Shown here: one piece after another, positions 9,529-19,711 of the stretch
How the letters are laid out: each line of letters opens with the position of its first letter
Position numbering within the stretch: the first letter of the stretch is position 1
From: Gaertneriomyces semiglobifer
Lineage: Eukaryota > Chytridiomycota > Chytridiomycetes > Spizellomycetales > Spizellomycetaceae
Reading direction: 5' to 3'
Assembly (NCBI GenBank): GCA_025558075.1
Contig: JAHLKF010000049.1
Location: 1-52,748 of the forward strand
Length of the DNA: 52,748 nucleotides
Made by a program: the position numbers and the translations under genes
Notes under the pieces: generated by a model
The model's input: only the letters and a program-made list of their open reading frames with translations
The model's database searches: none
Told to the model about the DNA's origin: nothing

Positions 9529-10251
9529 ATGGTCTCTTTTGACGATTTACCTGCAGAGTTGCGACACCTTATTTTCTTGTTCCATCGACGTCTTGGCGTA
9601 CGTGCTCGCTACCAAACTCACCGTGCTCGTCTTGCTCAACGTTTCCTCACACACTCACCTATCGCACCACTGGTGTCAACGATGAATCTTTTTCTGGCGC
9701 TCGATGTTCCTGAAACGTTCTCTTGCACCATCAACCATTACAAACTGTTGAGTGGTAGCATCAAAGTGTACCAGCTTCCTGGTCGGGATAGAATCAAACA
9801 CGATGTCATTTGTGTGTTTGGTAAAATATCGTTGGAGAATGCCGAGCGTGAAGTGTTGCTCATGCAACTCTACCGGTTTGGACAATCCAAGACCTCTTCG
9901 ATTGATACAGTTGGTCGTTATTACCCTCCAAATGTTTGGATACAGTGGTTACCTACGCATGCTGACAACATCCGGTTCATCGCAAGTGCCTTTACGCGAA
10001 CGATTCAACGGATACCGCCCCGTCTCCTTTACCCCCTTGTGGTTATCGAGATATTCCCGATGGTGTTTCGATCAGGTGTTGTTCTTGGTGTTGATTACTA
10101 CCCTGTTCCGCCTCGGGTCCTGAACGATGCCAAATCTGCCTTGAGCAAAGCCCAATTCCAAGCGTTGTTGATGACAGACTGTGTGAGCAACACGTTAGAA
10201 TCCTTTCTCTACCAAAACTTTATGAAAACACTCGGCAACACCTGGTTTTAG
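9529..10251 (+). CDS. Tandem paralogue 1, F-box-like N-terminus, 240 aa
   Basis: The frame extends to a GTG at 9475, but ATG 9529 (MVSFDDLPAELRHLIFLF) gives a natural start resembling an F-box-type helix; that is a weak resemblance. The body shares ordered motifs with the next gene: RARLAQRFLTHSPI, LLMQLYRFGQ, RYYPPNVWIQWLP, and VLGVDYYPVPPRVL. A duplication is therefore certain, while the function is unknown. If the F-box reading is right, the protein could recruit host ubiquitin ligase, as some virus proteins do. It is intact and codirectional with paralogue 2. Confidence 0.6.
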   Translation: MVSFDDLPAELRHLIFLFHRRLGVRARYQTHRARLAQRFLTHSPIAPLVSTMNLFLALDVPETFSCTINHYKLLSGSIKVYQLPGRDRIKHDVICVFGKISLENAEREVLLMQLYRFGQSKTSSIDTVGRYYPPNVWIQWLPTHADNIRFIASAFTRTIQRIPPRLLYPLVVIEIFPMVFRSGVVLGVDYYPVPPRVLNDAKSALSKAQFQALLMTDCVSNTLESFLYQNFMKTLGNTWF

Positions 10252-10458
10252 TCGTGGGGTTGTGTGTTCGATTTGCCGAATCGCGTACATAGGGCGTTGT
10301 TTTATGGACTGTAGTTGTAGTCACGCGTTTCTTCCTGTGGTGCAACGCGGTTCTTTGCGGCTGAATAAATCGTCTAGTAAAAAGTGAAAAACAATATGAG
10401 CATAAATAAGAGTGAGGTGCAAAACATCCTTCAGCCATCGTTGACCGACTGCCCCACC

Positions 10459-11166
10459 ATGACTCTGTTTGAAGCATCCCGCGCTCAACTGGCTGCTCAT
10501 TTCCTCAAGCACCCTCCTATTCCAAAGCTGGAATGCCTTAGGAACTTTGACATGTACCTCGACGGGTTTGTCATCAACGCTTATCCGATCATGTCGGCAA
10601 CCCTCGAGATCTATCGACTGTCCAAGCCTGGGGATATTCAGTTCGACATGATTTGTATTTTGGGGAACGTTGCGACAGACTACTACGTTGACCAGGGCCG
10701 TTCCTGTCGTCAAGTTTTGATCTTGCAGTTCTATCGATTCGGTGAATGGAAGATGGCGCCTTTTAGCGGTCTTTTGGATGGCCTTCCCAGACGTTATCCT
10801 CCCAACTTTTGGGTGGTGTGGGTCCCATGCAATGCAAGCAGGGTGGTGGAACCCGTCGACCGCTTGATAGAGATACTACCGGATGAACGCTCAACCGAAA
10901 CGGACAGCTACATCTACAATTTCATCGCTGAAGACGTCGTACGCGCCATTTTTCCATCGCGCTATGCTATGATCGCTTTCGACTACTTTCCGGTTCACCC
11001 TAGGATAGTTGCAAAGGCCGAGTCGCTGTACTCTAGGGAAAACATCAAGAAGGCGCTCCGAAACGATACAGTCACCAATGTTCTTAGACTGCTGACGCTC
11101 CAGTGTCTTGTCAAGATGAATGCAGCTGCGAGATGGGCGTACACTGGCGTGGATTATAAAGTGTAG
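10459..11166 (+). CDS. Tandem paralogue 2, 235 aa
   Basis: ATG 10459 has a strong context (cccaccATGa) and lies about 55 bases after an AT-rich TATA-like element (cataaataag). An in-frame ATG at 10396 is an alternative that would add 21 residues. Motifs match paralogue 1 in order: RAQLAAHFLKHPPIPKLE, LILQFYRFGEWK, RRYPPNFWVVWVP, and MIAFDYFPVHPRIVAKAES. The F-box-like start of paralogue 1 is missing here, so the two copies differ at the N-terminus. Function unknown; the frame is intact. Confidence 0.6.
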   Translation: MTLFEASRAQLAAHFLKHPPIPKLECLRNFDMYLDGFVINAYPIMSATLEIYRLSKPGDIQFDMICILGNVATDYYVDQGRSCRQVLILQFYRFGEWKMAPFSGLLDGLPRRYPPNFWVVWVPCNASRVVEPVDRLIEILPDERSTETDSYIYNFIAEDVVRAIFPSRYAMIAFDYFPVHPRIVAKAESLYSRENIKKALRNDTVTNVLRLLTLQCLVKMNAAARWAYTGVDYKV

Positions 11167-11310
11167 AGGTTGTCCGAAAGCCAATGCACATGTACCCTCT
11201 ATGACATGTCCGAATAATAATAAGGTACCCTCTTATCGATATACACTCCACCACGCGTTCCCTCGTTGACTCATAGAAGAGGTTTATAACCCTACCCCTA
11301 ACGCGTCTAA

Positions 11311-11634
11311 ATGAGGTTCACACCGGCACAGTCATACCAATTTACTTATGTCCCAAAGTGCATTCCCATCTTCCCCCCAGAGTTTACCACAACGGAATGT
11401 GAAGTTGATGATGAGTTCCACTTTTATGGGGAAATTGATTTCCTCAGAGCCCGCTTTTGCAACATGAATTGCAACCATGACTGGAAATACAGCATGGCTA
11501 GCTTGATGTTGTTTCGAAAGAATATGACTGAAAGCGAAGGATATACGGAAACTATTGAACTGTTGTGCGATATGGGCAAAAAGGTGTCGGATGCTTTAGG
11601 AATCGAATTGTTAGATTTATCCTTGATGTATTGA
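11311..11634 (+). CDS. Hypothetical protein, 107 aa
   Basis: ATG start (ctaaATGa). A small acidic protein with DDEFHFYGEIDFL and a CNMNCNHDWKYSM segment whose Cys/His could form a metal site. The C-terminal helix ends ALGIELLDLSLMY. No family recognised. It is convergent with the protein-VI-like gene, only four bases apart at the stops, so this is the seam between the 1-11.6 kb cluster and the next virus module. Confidence 0.5.
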   Translation: MRFTPAQSYQFTYVPKCIPIFPPEFTTTECEVDDEFHFYGEIDFLRARFCNMNCNHDWKYSMASLMLFRKNMTESEGYTETIELLCDMGKKVSDALGIELLDLSLMY

Positions 11635-11637
11635 TTT

Positions 11638-11946
11638 TTATGTCGGCATTGGCTGTCCTTTTCTTACTTTGTCAATAAATTCGTTTCCTTTTGTATGCAA
11701 GGTGTCCAGTCTTTTGATACCCGTATCTGCTTTGTTACTCACGTTTTGAATCCCGGTTCGTACCTTGTCATTAAACAGTTCAGGCGTGCTTTGGACAGCA
11801 CGGTTGATATCTTGGATTCTATTATTGACGGTCTCGGCATGGCGGACGGCTGTGGATGCAAATGTTCTTGCTTTATTGAAGAGACTAGGCGCATTCGAAA
11901 AAAATGTTTTGGCTCTGGAACCAAAACCTTTCAAGAAGGATGGCAT
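11638..11946 (-). CDS. Protein-VI-like minor virion protein, copy 1 (102 aa)
   Basis: A small basic amphipathic protein (MPSFLKGFGSRAKTFFSNAP...) with repeated helices and a C-terminal KRLDTLHTKGNEFIDKVRKG. It is the counterpart of the 102-aa protein at 27802-28110, which has the same layout: a basic FxxKAxxxxSxFF start, then DxVRTGIQNVS/KVKDVGQKAADLS and IKRLDTLH/LKKIDDVH. Both sit divergently beside a ~530-550 aa disordered protein. Small basic amphipathic proteins of this sort in Polintons and adenoviruses act inside the capsid or disrupt membranes; that role is inferred from context only. Confidence 0.5.
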   Translation of the reverse strand: MPSFLKGFGSRAKTFFSNAPSLFNKARTFASTAVRHAETVNNRIQDINRAVQSTPELFNDKVRTGIQNVSNKADTGIKRLDTLHTKGNEFIDKVRKGQPMPT

Positions 11947-12045
11947 GGCTGAAAGGACTTGTTCCTTTTAATAGAAGACACCGAGTTTTTTTTTCGTACC
12001 TATCAAGTAACTTTTGATTAATAATGAAGAGAAATAATCATCATC

Positions 12046-13701
12046 ATGTCGGCTCCATACCGGGCTAATATTCTTTTCCAAATGGGAATCAACAATCAAA
12101 AACCTGTGGCGAATGTTCAAAGGAAGCAGATGGGCTTCGCTGTCGACTATGACCAGATAGATGAGTATGGACAACCAAAAGTAGTGTACAGTTGGAACCG
12201 GAATATCCATGGCAAGGACAATGCGACGAAAAAGGCAACGGCAGAACTTTACCAGCCTGGACAACTGACCAGTAAAGAGGAGCTTCGTATGTCTGAGAAG
12301 CGACACTACACCAAAGCATACAAAGACACCCTCGAATTCATCAGAGCTGAAGAAGACTACCGTGCCCAAGAACGATATCTTGACAAAGTGACACCCAGTC
12401 GAAGGAACAATACCGCGTCTGGAACAAGTTCTTCACACTTTGCCATTCCTGACCAAGGTGGTAATGTATACCATTACGATGCCGCCACTACTGCCATGAC
12501 TGGCTTGCGATTTGAGGTCCCGCTTGGCACACGGGAAGTCATAGAAGAACCAAGTAACAAGATGGGAAGAAGCATCGATAGGGTGATCCTTACTAAAGAA
12601 CGTGAAGTCACAGTTGATCCTGTTACCGGTTTAGGAAATCTCAATTACGCAACCGGCGTGTCTATTCCTGCCAATGTTGAATTCCAGGATATGGACATTG
12701 ACTACCCTATGCCAGGAACCTTCCCAGGAAGCATTGTGCCTCGTGAACCGGCTCCTTCTTCACCTATCGAAGAAATCGTAGACACATCAAGTCCTGTACA
12801 AGCATATGCACCTAGCAGATTAGTTGCCAACGAACGTGATGACCCGGCTGAAGTCCAGCGCATCCTCGACCAAAATACATTCTATCAGAAAGTCTCTAAT
12901 CAACCGGCAAGGACTCCTTTTAGAACAAGAAAAGAAGCACGATATGTTCCCTACAGTAAGAAGTCCAAGAAGGATGTCGTCTTGGATGCACCTATCGGAA
13001 GCACACCGCATGTATCGACTGGAATGGAAGCAGCTGTTGTTGAAGATGTTGGAAAACTGGTGACTGTCAAGCACACGGCTGGAGGTGCGGAGATATCATC
13101 TGCAGGGCGACCGTTTACTACCAAAGTAGACATCCTCATGCCATGGGCGGATGCTACAACTGTAAGTCAACAGCACAATGTAGGGACTGTGTCCAGTGTT
13201 GCTAACGATGGTCCATATACCACTTCATCCATTGAATCTTCAGCTGGACGTCGTGGAAGTGATGTGAAACTCGTCAAAGGTACGAAACGACCTGCTATGA
13301 GACAACCAGATGAAAGACAGGTCAAGAAGCGAGCAAGAATTGGATCAGCACCGTCTTCATTGCCAAATATGGATATTCAAGAGTTCCGCGCTGAGGACCC
13401 AAAGGAACTCGACCGTCGTATAAAAATGAGAACCTGGGGAAGACAGGTGAAGGCGGTGATGGAGAATGTAGCCCCAATCAGAGCACCAGCCCTGGATGTA
13501 GACAATATTGCCATCCAACGTGGGTCCGCTATTCGTCCTCTTGCAAAACTTGGTAAGGGAGGTGCCGATCAACCGGATGTTGCTCTCGTAACATCCGCTG
13601 GTGCTTATCGTGGTACTGCTGAACCTACCGTGACGATTAGAAAGAAGAAGCGGAAGGATGTCGTAGATGAGCGACCTGCTAAGCGTGTGAAGAGATCCTA
13701 G
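12046..13701 (+). CDS. Large disordered virion-type protein, copy 1 (551 aa)
   Basis: ATG start (catcatcATGt, the same context as the counterpart at 27762). Residues 1-160 are the conserved part, with VANVQRKQMGFAVDYD, a Lys/Glu helix (YTKAYKDTLEFIRAEEDY) and a short beta segment (GNVYHYD). The rest is Pro/Ser/Thr/Lys-rich with basic clusters (KKSKKD, KKRARIG, and a KRVKRS terminus). The 530-aa protein at 26.2-27.8 kb shows the same order: VPNIQARQYGF, a Lys/Glu helix, then a YTVFHQPG strand. It is divergent from the protein-VI-like gene, as in the other module. Function unknown; a structural or core role is likely from its conserved place. Confidence 0.55.
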   Translation: MSAPYRANILFQMGINNQKPVANVQRKQMGFAVDYDQIDEYGQPKVVYSWNRNIHGKDNATKKATAELYQPGQLTSKEELRMSEKRHYTKAYKDTLEFIRAEEDYRAQERYLDKVTPSRRNNTASGTSSSHFAIPDQGGNVYHYDAATTAMTGLRFEVPLGTREVIEEPSNKMGRSIDRVILTKEREVTVDPVTGLGNLNYATGVSIPANVEFQDMDIDYPMPGTFPGSIVPREPAPSSPIEEIVDTSSPVQAYAPSRLVANERDDPAEVQRILDQNTFYQKVSNQPARTPFRTRKEARYVPYSKKSKKDVVLDAPIGSTPHVSTGMEAAVVEDVGKLVTVKHTAGGAEISSAGRPFTTKVDILMPWADATTVSQQHNVGTVSSVANDGPYTTSSIESSAGRRGSDVKLVKGTKRPAMRQPDERQVKKRARIGSAPSSLPNMDIQEFRAEDPKELDRRIKMRTWGRQVKAVMENVAPIRAPALDVDNIAIQRGSAIRPLAKLGKGGADQPDVALVTSAGAYRGTAEPTVTIRKKKRKDVVDERPAKRVKRS

Positions 13702-13771
13702 ATTTCCTTTGATTGTGTGAAAAAAGCTTGACCATATAGTAATAAATAACGTGGTGCGACTGGTTCTCGAA

Positions 13772-15763
13772 ATGTCCGGTCTTAATTCACGGACCGCAAC
13801 TGGCTTGCGATTATTGACCAACACTAATATCTTCAGTGGCTTCGTATCCGGCGATGGTTTACAAGCCATTGGGAAAGATGTCGAATTGAAAGACTTTCAC
13901 AAAGCCCATATTGAAGAAATAAGCAATAAAAATGGTCCGATGCTGATTAATGACATAGAAACCTCTGAACCTTTGTCTTCAACGATCGAAGACGGCGTAG
14001 CATCCGTGTCCCTAAAGTACAACGAGGAGGACTTTCAGGTTGATAATCAATCCGGTATCGCCTTGCGTCGATCTGTCGCTGCGGAATTCCCTTTGACTGT
14101 TGAGAGGGAGGATACATATGATGTGATTGATTTAAAATGTGGGGCTCCATTTGGAATCTCTGAACACGGCTTGAGTTTGATGACTGATTCTTCTTTAACA
14201 TTGGATGGAGAAGGAAAATTGAGTGTGGTAGACACAAGTGATTCATTTGAAATTCCACTAGAACGAGAAGAAGAGACCAATGTTGTACGACTGAATATAG
14301 AATCGCCGTTGGTTGTGAAGGAAGGGAGACTTGGTGTTGAACAAAAGGAAATGAGCAAAGGAATCGGTGCTATTTCTGTGTACTCTGCAATGGACGAGAT
14401 CCTCCCAGGTGTGGGGGATTGGATCGACATTCCGGATTTGCCTGGAGACATGGAGGAGTATATCGGGAATGGAACGTTAGTAAAGTTAAATTGCAGTGAT
14501 GATTTTCAGCAGACGGGTTCAAGACTAGCGATAAGAAGTAAAGGTATGAATGAGATACCTTATTATGGAGGATTGAGCGGTTTCAACAGTTCGAACCGTT
14601 TTACTTACAATGAAACCCTCAGCACATTAACGGCACCAAAATTCGAGTCCGAAGTGGTTGACTATAGCATCACCGAGCCACGGCAATTACCAACCGCCGG
14701 CTATGTGCATCAACTTTATCAATCCCAAGCCGGTTCAGCGATAGATATCTCCGAAGTCACGAATGGGAGGAAGTTGATCAGGGTCAACCACGACACGACA
14801 CTGAATGTCAATGAAGCCAATCAGTTGGAAGTCAATGTTGCAAACCTTGTTGACACAACGAGTGTCAAAGCAGTGAATGGCAAACTCTCAGTGGACATTC
14901 CAGAATATACCGCAGGTGATGGTATCTCCATTGTCGATAAGGTGGTGAGTTCTACACTCACATATGGAGGGAGTCTGAGACGAGAAGGCGATCAAGTCAT
15001 TGGAAAAACAGTGATCTCGGGTTCTTCGAATGTTACTGTTGTTCAAACGAATCCTTTCAGTTATGAAGTGTCCGTGTTGAATCCACAGAGTCAAATTGAC
15101 AATCTGGATGACAAAGTGACGGATCTTAACGAAAAGACTGACCAGAACAAGACAGAAACTGATAATGAGATCGACAGTTTGAAGAATGAGGATATACGAC
15201 TCGATAACAAAATTGATGCAGTGGAATCTCGAGTCCAGCAGCAAGAATTGAAGAGCGACCTTCTCTCGAACGATATTACCACAAACAGAGGGAGCATCAA
15301 CAATCTGGACATTGCTAAGAACCAGATTCAAAGCGACTTGATTTCGCTCGGGGCTGAAGTGACTGAGTTAACTGGTGTTGTGGATACGGTGAACACGGTT
15401 GCAACTGGAGTTCAAGTAGCCCAAGCGCTGATGAAGGGAGATGTTACAAGTCTCCAAGGTATTGTCACTGGAATAGCAGGAGAGGTGACGGGATTATCAT
15501 CAACAGTCGCGGCTATCCAAGCCATGCCGGTGGTGAGAGGAGTTATCGGTATCGGTGTAATCGCGGCTCAAGATCCCGTTACTGGAATTGTGACGATTAC
15601 CAACACCAGTGCTCCATTGATGGCGGAAAAACCACCACCTCCTGTGAACCCAACCGACAAGGGAGGTGGTGGCGGGACTTTGAAGGACACATATAAAAAT
15701 GAGGAAGGTGGGGGCGGTGGGGGCGGTGGTGGAGGCGGCGGAGGGGAGGAGGAGGGGGTTTGA
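13772..15763 (+). pseudogene. Fibre gene 2, N-terminal shaft (adenovirus-like repeats and coiled coil)
   Basis: The start is ATG 13772 (MSGLNSRT), matching the start of fibre 3 at 30124; the frame extends further only through GTG codons. Residues ~100-200 show short repeats such as PLTVERE, GISEHGLSL, LDGEGKLSVV and SPLVVKEGRLGV, the hydrophobic/PL pattern of adenovirus fibre triple beta-spirals. Residues ~436-530 form a heptad coiled coil (IDNLDDKVTDLNEKTDQNK). A Gly/Val/Thr-rich segment (TGIAGEVTGLSSTVAAIQA) follows, then a proline stretch and a poly-Gly run. Reading ends after the G-rich tract, where the next frame takes over; the equivalent region of fibre 3 reads straight through. It is therefore the N-terminal third of a broken gene. 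Confidence 0.75.
15709..15762 (+). repeat. G-rich low-complexity tract with frameshift
   Basis: A run of GGN codons with G homopolymers encodes poly-Gly, then shifts to GEEEGV and a stop. The homologous linker in fibre 3 (about 32.03-32.13 kb) is Gly/Pro-rich and open. Slippage in the G runs is the simplest cause of the frame change. Confidence 0.7.
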
Positions 15764-18534
15764 ACGGGGGTGGATCCGTTGGAGAATCCTCATCAGGATC
15801 GGCTAAACCTGATGAAACACCTATCTTACCACCTATCAACCCTGTAGATCTTCAAAATACGGGTCGGATTGGAGGCACAGATGGGAATGACTTGCTTCCA
15901 TGTCTGAATGGACTGCCTCCAATTTTCAAAGGACGTGATGATAAGGGAGAAAACACTTGGTTTGTTGACTCATGGGGGCGAAGATGGAGTGAGGAACTGC
16001 AATTGGAAATTATTGAAGATGGAATAGAAAGATCGGTGATTGAATACGATGAACGTGGTGTGCCTGTTACTGAAAAAGGACACATTGATATTATCTTGCG
16101 CGGTTCAGATGATGATCGTATCTCAACAGCGATACTGACTCATGACAGGCACCTTCAGAGCGGATACATTCAACAAGGGGGAATTCTCTTTGAGCATCCA
16201 ACTGCCGTGCCCAATATAGCCATGGTCTATCAGGCTTATGAGAAGTACATTCTTCCCTACGTGGAATCGTGTAATTACATCAATGTCGGACAAGGACTTG
16301 TCAAAACGGGCAATACGTTGTCCTTAAATGATGATCTTGCGACATTTGCAAAGACAAGCAGCATCAAAGCATTGGGATTCAAAGATACCTTGTCCTATTC
16401 AGAGTTAACAGGACGACCCACACTTGGGACATTGGCAGCCAAGAACAGCATTGCGTGGACAGAGGTGACCTCTCGTCCTACTTTAGAGTCTTTATCGACA
16501 AAGAATACACTGGATTGGAATGGAACAGATATCATTAACAAACCCACTGATCTCTCAACTAAAACATATGTTGATTCCTTGTCGTATCTCACGGTTGGAA
16601 CAGGGTTGGTCAAAACAGGGAGCACAATATCTCTGGGTTCAGATCTCGGCGCTTTTGAAGTCAAAACCAACTTGAAGGCTTTAGCATACAAGGACTCTTT
16701 GAGTTGGACTGAGATTACTTCGAAACCAACGCTGGGAACGCTTTCAACGAAGAATAGTGTTGCGTGGACTGAAATAACATCTAGACCAACCTTGGGTACT
16801 TTATCGACACTAAACTCTATTGACTATAATTCGAGTTATATCACTAACAAACCGGACTTGTCAATCTATGAAACTAAAACATCGCTTAAAGGATTAGCGT
16901 ACAAGGACAAGGTTGATTATACAACCGATCTAGTCAATGCACCATCATCGGTAACATATGGCAGTGGATTGCTATTCAGCAATAACACTTTGTCCTTGAA
17001 TCCTGCAGTGAGTGTTGATTCTTTGACAACAGGTGGCATTAGTGTTGGAGGGACATTTACTGCTACAGCAAATCTAAATGGGGCTTATAATCATATATTG
17101 AACAACCAATCCGCAGCGTCTGGTTCATGTACATCTCTTCACCTTAGGGCAGGCGGGGTGCAGGGGCTCTATCTGCACATTAACAGTGCTGGTCTAGGAT
17201 CGTATGGAGGCGTGAATACTGCAACCATTCAAAACTATGCTGGTGCACTAAGATTGCTAACCAAGACCGAGACTGGTGGGATCATAATTGATACTTCGGG
17301 TGCTGTGAGTATTCCGACAAACCTATCTGTAGGCGCATTGAATCTTGGCACGCTAGCCGTCAGCGGTGGTATCTCTGTTTCCGGTGGAAGTGGAACTGTT
17401 ACAGATATTGTATCGTTCCCACCGGCGAATATGACTGCAGAGACAACTGTTATTACCGGACAAACTTATGGGAACGGTACATACACTGCTACTGCAAGTT
17501 CTGTATATAATAACTCGACATATTATACTCCATGGCGAGCGTTTGAAACAGGTCCTTGGTACCCATTGGTTAACTCATATAGTGGGACCGCTCCGTATAG
17601 TTATGTAAGAGGAATAACAACCCTTGTCGACTCTGAATCTGTGGCTGGAGAGTGGATCCAACTCCAAATGCCCGTTTCTATCATATTATCGTCGTTCGAC
17701 ATTACAAGTTCGACCACATCCAGATTCATAAAAGATTTCGATCTTGTTGGATCAGACGACAATGGTACTACATTTACGAGTATCCTGTCATCAACAATGA
17801 ATTGGGGGACCGGATCGACACAAACGCTCAATATCCCAGTTCCAAAGTCCGCCAAATCATTTAACACATATCGGCTGATTGTAAAGTCTATGGCAGGGGG
17901 TTCTACGTTCTGTACTGTGAATAAATTGGTTTTCAATGGTTTGCCTGTGTTGGACATCAAGGGGACTATTTCTACAAATCGCATTATAACCAAGGATTTC
18001 GTATGCGATGGCGATGTGCAGATGAATGGCATGACTTTGCAAGACGAAGTTGTTTCAACCATGACTTTCCCTGAGATTACTATGACGTCGGCAACTACAG
18101 GACAATACACTGCTACTTCATCGAGTGTTTATAGCGCATCTTGGACACCTTGGAAAATTTACAATCCGTATGCTTCTGATAATAACAATACTTGGTTTTC
18201 TGCTGATAACAAATATTCAACCACGACACCATTCTCGTATATTGGAAGTGTTTCCACTGTTGTGGATGGGCAGACCGTCATGGGCGAGTGGATCCAATTG
18301 GAAATGCAAACTTCGATTGCTTTAACGTCCTTTTACATTGCTGGTCCTAATTCTGCAAGCAGTCAATACTTTGATATCAAAGATTATGTTATTGCAGGAA
18401 GTAACGATAACTCAACTTGGAAACAAGTGACCGCAGGAACACTCGATTGGAATAGTGCGACAACCAATGGTTCGTTACGTGAATTGAATGTCTCGATAAC
18501 TACTAATCCCCTGTCTACAAATCATACAGGTTGA
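15760..18534 (+). pseudogene. Fibre gene 2, tail-fibre repeats and discoidin-like domains
   Basis: This carries on from the preceding fragment in another frame (overlapping by four bases). It opens with a Gly/Ser/Pro linker and the conserved WFVDSWGRRW and THDRHLQSGY block. About ten tail-fibre-type repeats follow (RPTLGTL, KNSIAWTEV, ALAYKDSLSW; 16.3-16.95 kb), then the LHLRAGGVQGLYLHINSAG block. Two discoidin-like modules lie at about 17.4-17.95 kb and 18.06-18.5 kb, with GEWIQLQMP/GEWIQLEMQ and KDFDLVGSDDNG/KDYVIAGSNDNS signatures. The frame is lost near 18515-18535, inside the last strand of the second module (TNHTG then stop), and continues in the next entry. The predicted role is host-surface binding. 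Confidence 0.75.
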
Positions 18535-19168
18535 TTGCAAAATCGATTGTGGGTGGATCGAATGCAAAGTATGCCCAGATCTATGCATTGAAATTCAAAG
18601 GCGGACCCAAGTCGAAGGTTCTGAGTGTGGATGCATTAAAAGTTGGCGACAGTCTTTCAGTGGGTTCCTCAGGTGTTGCAACTGCATTCAACCTTTTACA
18701 GCCTATGGGAATTCCTGCCTTTGGTAATGGAAACAGCAGTTGGACAAACCCCTATTCCGACGTTTATGTGACAGATAAGATTCGTATACATCCCACTGAC
18801 AATACCATTATCGTCTTTGAAGAACTGGGTATGTATATGATAACGATATGTCTCTTTGTCACATCAACCCATCTAGGTAATCTTGCAAGGTTCACCGCTT
18901 CCCTCTTTGAGAACAATCAGAATGGGAACAAGTCGAAAGTAGTTGCGTTAAAGGTCCGTTTGTGGGTTCGGGTCAAGGAGGGGCTCCAAGTACATGTTCC
19001 TTTCATCTCATGTACGCCACCACATCACAATCAAAACAAGCCAGAATCAACATAGCGAATGGCGGTGCTGAGACTGCATCCTTTTCCGCTGGACAATCAA
19101 CGCTTTTACCGAATTGGTCTCCGAGAATGCTTTCATATTCTAGAATCATGATACATAAAGTGGCATAA
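18531..19168 (+). pseudogene. Fibre gene 2, C-terminal head (frameshifted)
   Basis: The reading resumes with the end of the discoidin-like module (KYAQIYALKFKGG, matching KYAQIYALKYTGG in fibre 3) and then a head domain (LLQPMGIPAFGNGNSS ... DNTIIVFEELGMYMITICLF) that could be a small beta jelly roll of C1q/TNF type. A further frame change near 18950-18965 leads into VGSGQGGAPSTCSFHLMYA and ends at 19168. The head differs in sequence from those of fibres 1 and 3. At least three frame changes are needed to read fibre 2 from end to end. Confidence 0.65.
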
Positions 19169-19237
19169 CCCATTCACCGCGCATATATGAAAAGAATCTT
19201 TACCACTCTGAAGTTGATAACATTGAAGTGGAAGAAA

Positions 19238-19711
19238 TCATTTTGTTTTACGTGGTTTCCTTTTATGATACATTCCTAAGGACCATGCCCAATCATCAGG
19301 TTCGGCGTCACAGGAGAGTGTGAGAATATGACCTTCTCTTCTGTTCAAGTCCGCAATATTCATGGTGTTATGTAAAAACTCCTCTCCCATACCATTCACA
19401 TGAATATCGTTTTCGTACACAATTAAGACACGTCGCTTTCGAAAATGTTTTTGACTAATGAATGAATGTCGGATGATGCTTTCATGGTATCCACTATGAT
19501 GGAAAATTTCCCATTGGTGATGCTCTCCCACACTGTAGTGAAGCTCCGTGTCCGTCCCGGATGGGTTTAAACGGATGCGTTCAGACATAAAGTGCCTGAC
19601 TGAAAACTTGAGTTTTGCTTCTACAGCCTGTCGTCGTTTCTTAAAGTCTGCATGATGCATGAGACAACGTCTTTCATCCAAGATCATGTGAAGGAGTTCC
19701 AGTGGAAACAT
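19238..19711 (-). CDS. Hypothetical protein, 157 aa
   Basis: ATG start with MFPLELLHMILDERRCLM, an amphipathic helix faintly like an F-box. A basic region and a His-rich beta-type middle (HYSVGEHHQWEIFHHSGYH) follow, and the C-terminus is basic (MYHKRKPRKTK). No family is recognised. It lies between the end of fibre 2 and the first terminal repeat, convergent with the fibre. Confidence 0.45.
   Translation of the reverse strand: MFPLELLHMILDERRCLMHHADFKKRRQAVEAKLKFSVRHFMSERIRLNPSGTDTELHYSVGEHHQWEIFHHSGYHESIIRHSFISQKHFRKRRVLIVYENDIHVNGMGEEFLHNTMNIADLNRREGHILTLSCDAEPDDWAWSLGMYHKRKPRKTK

Noticed and set aside
14888..15331. Minus-strand frame of 147 codons opposite the fibre coiled coil
   Set aside because: The heptad repeat on the plus strand is conserved in fibre 3; the opposite frame is a by-product of its composition.
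15760..18534. Programmed ribosomal frameshifting to join the fibre fragments
   Set aside because: The breaks are at different places in each fibre copy and include a deletion and a duplication, which fits decay better than a shared frameshift signal.
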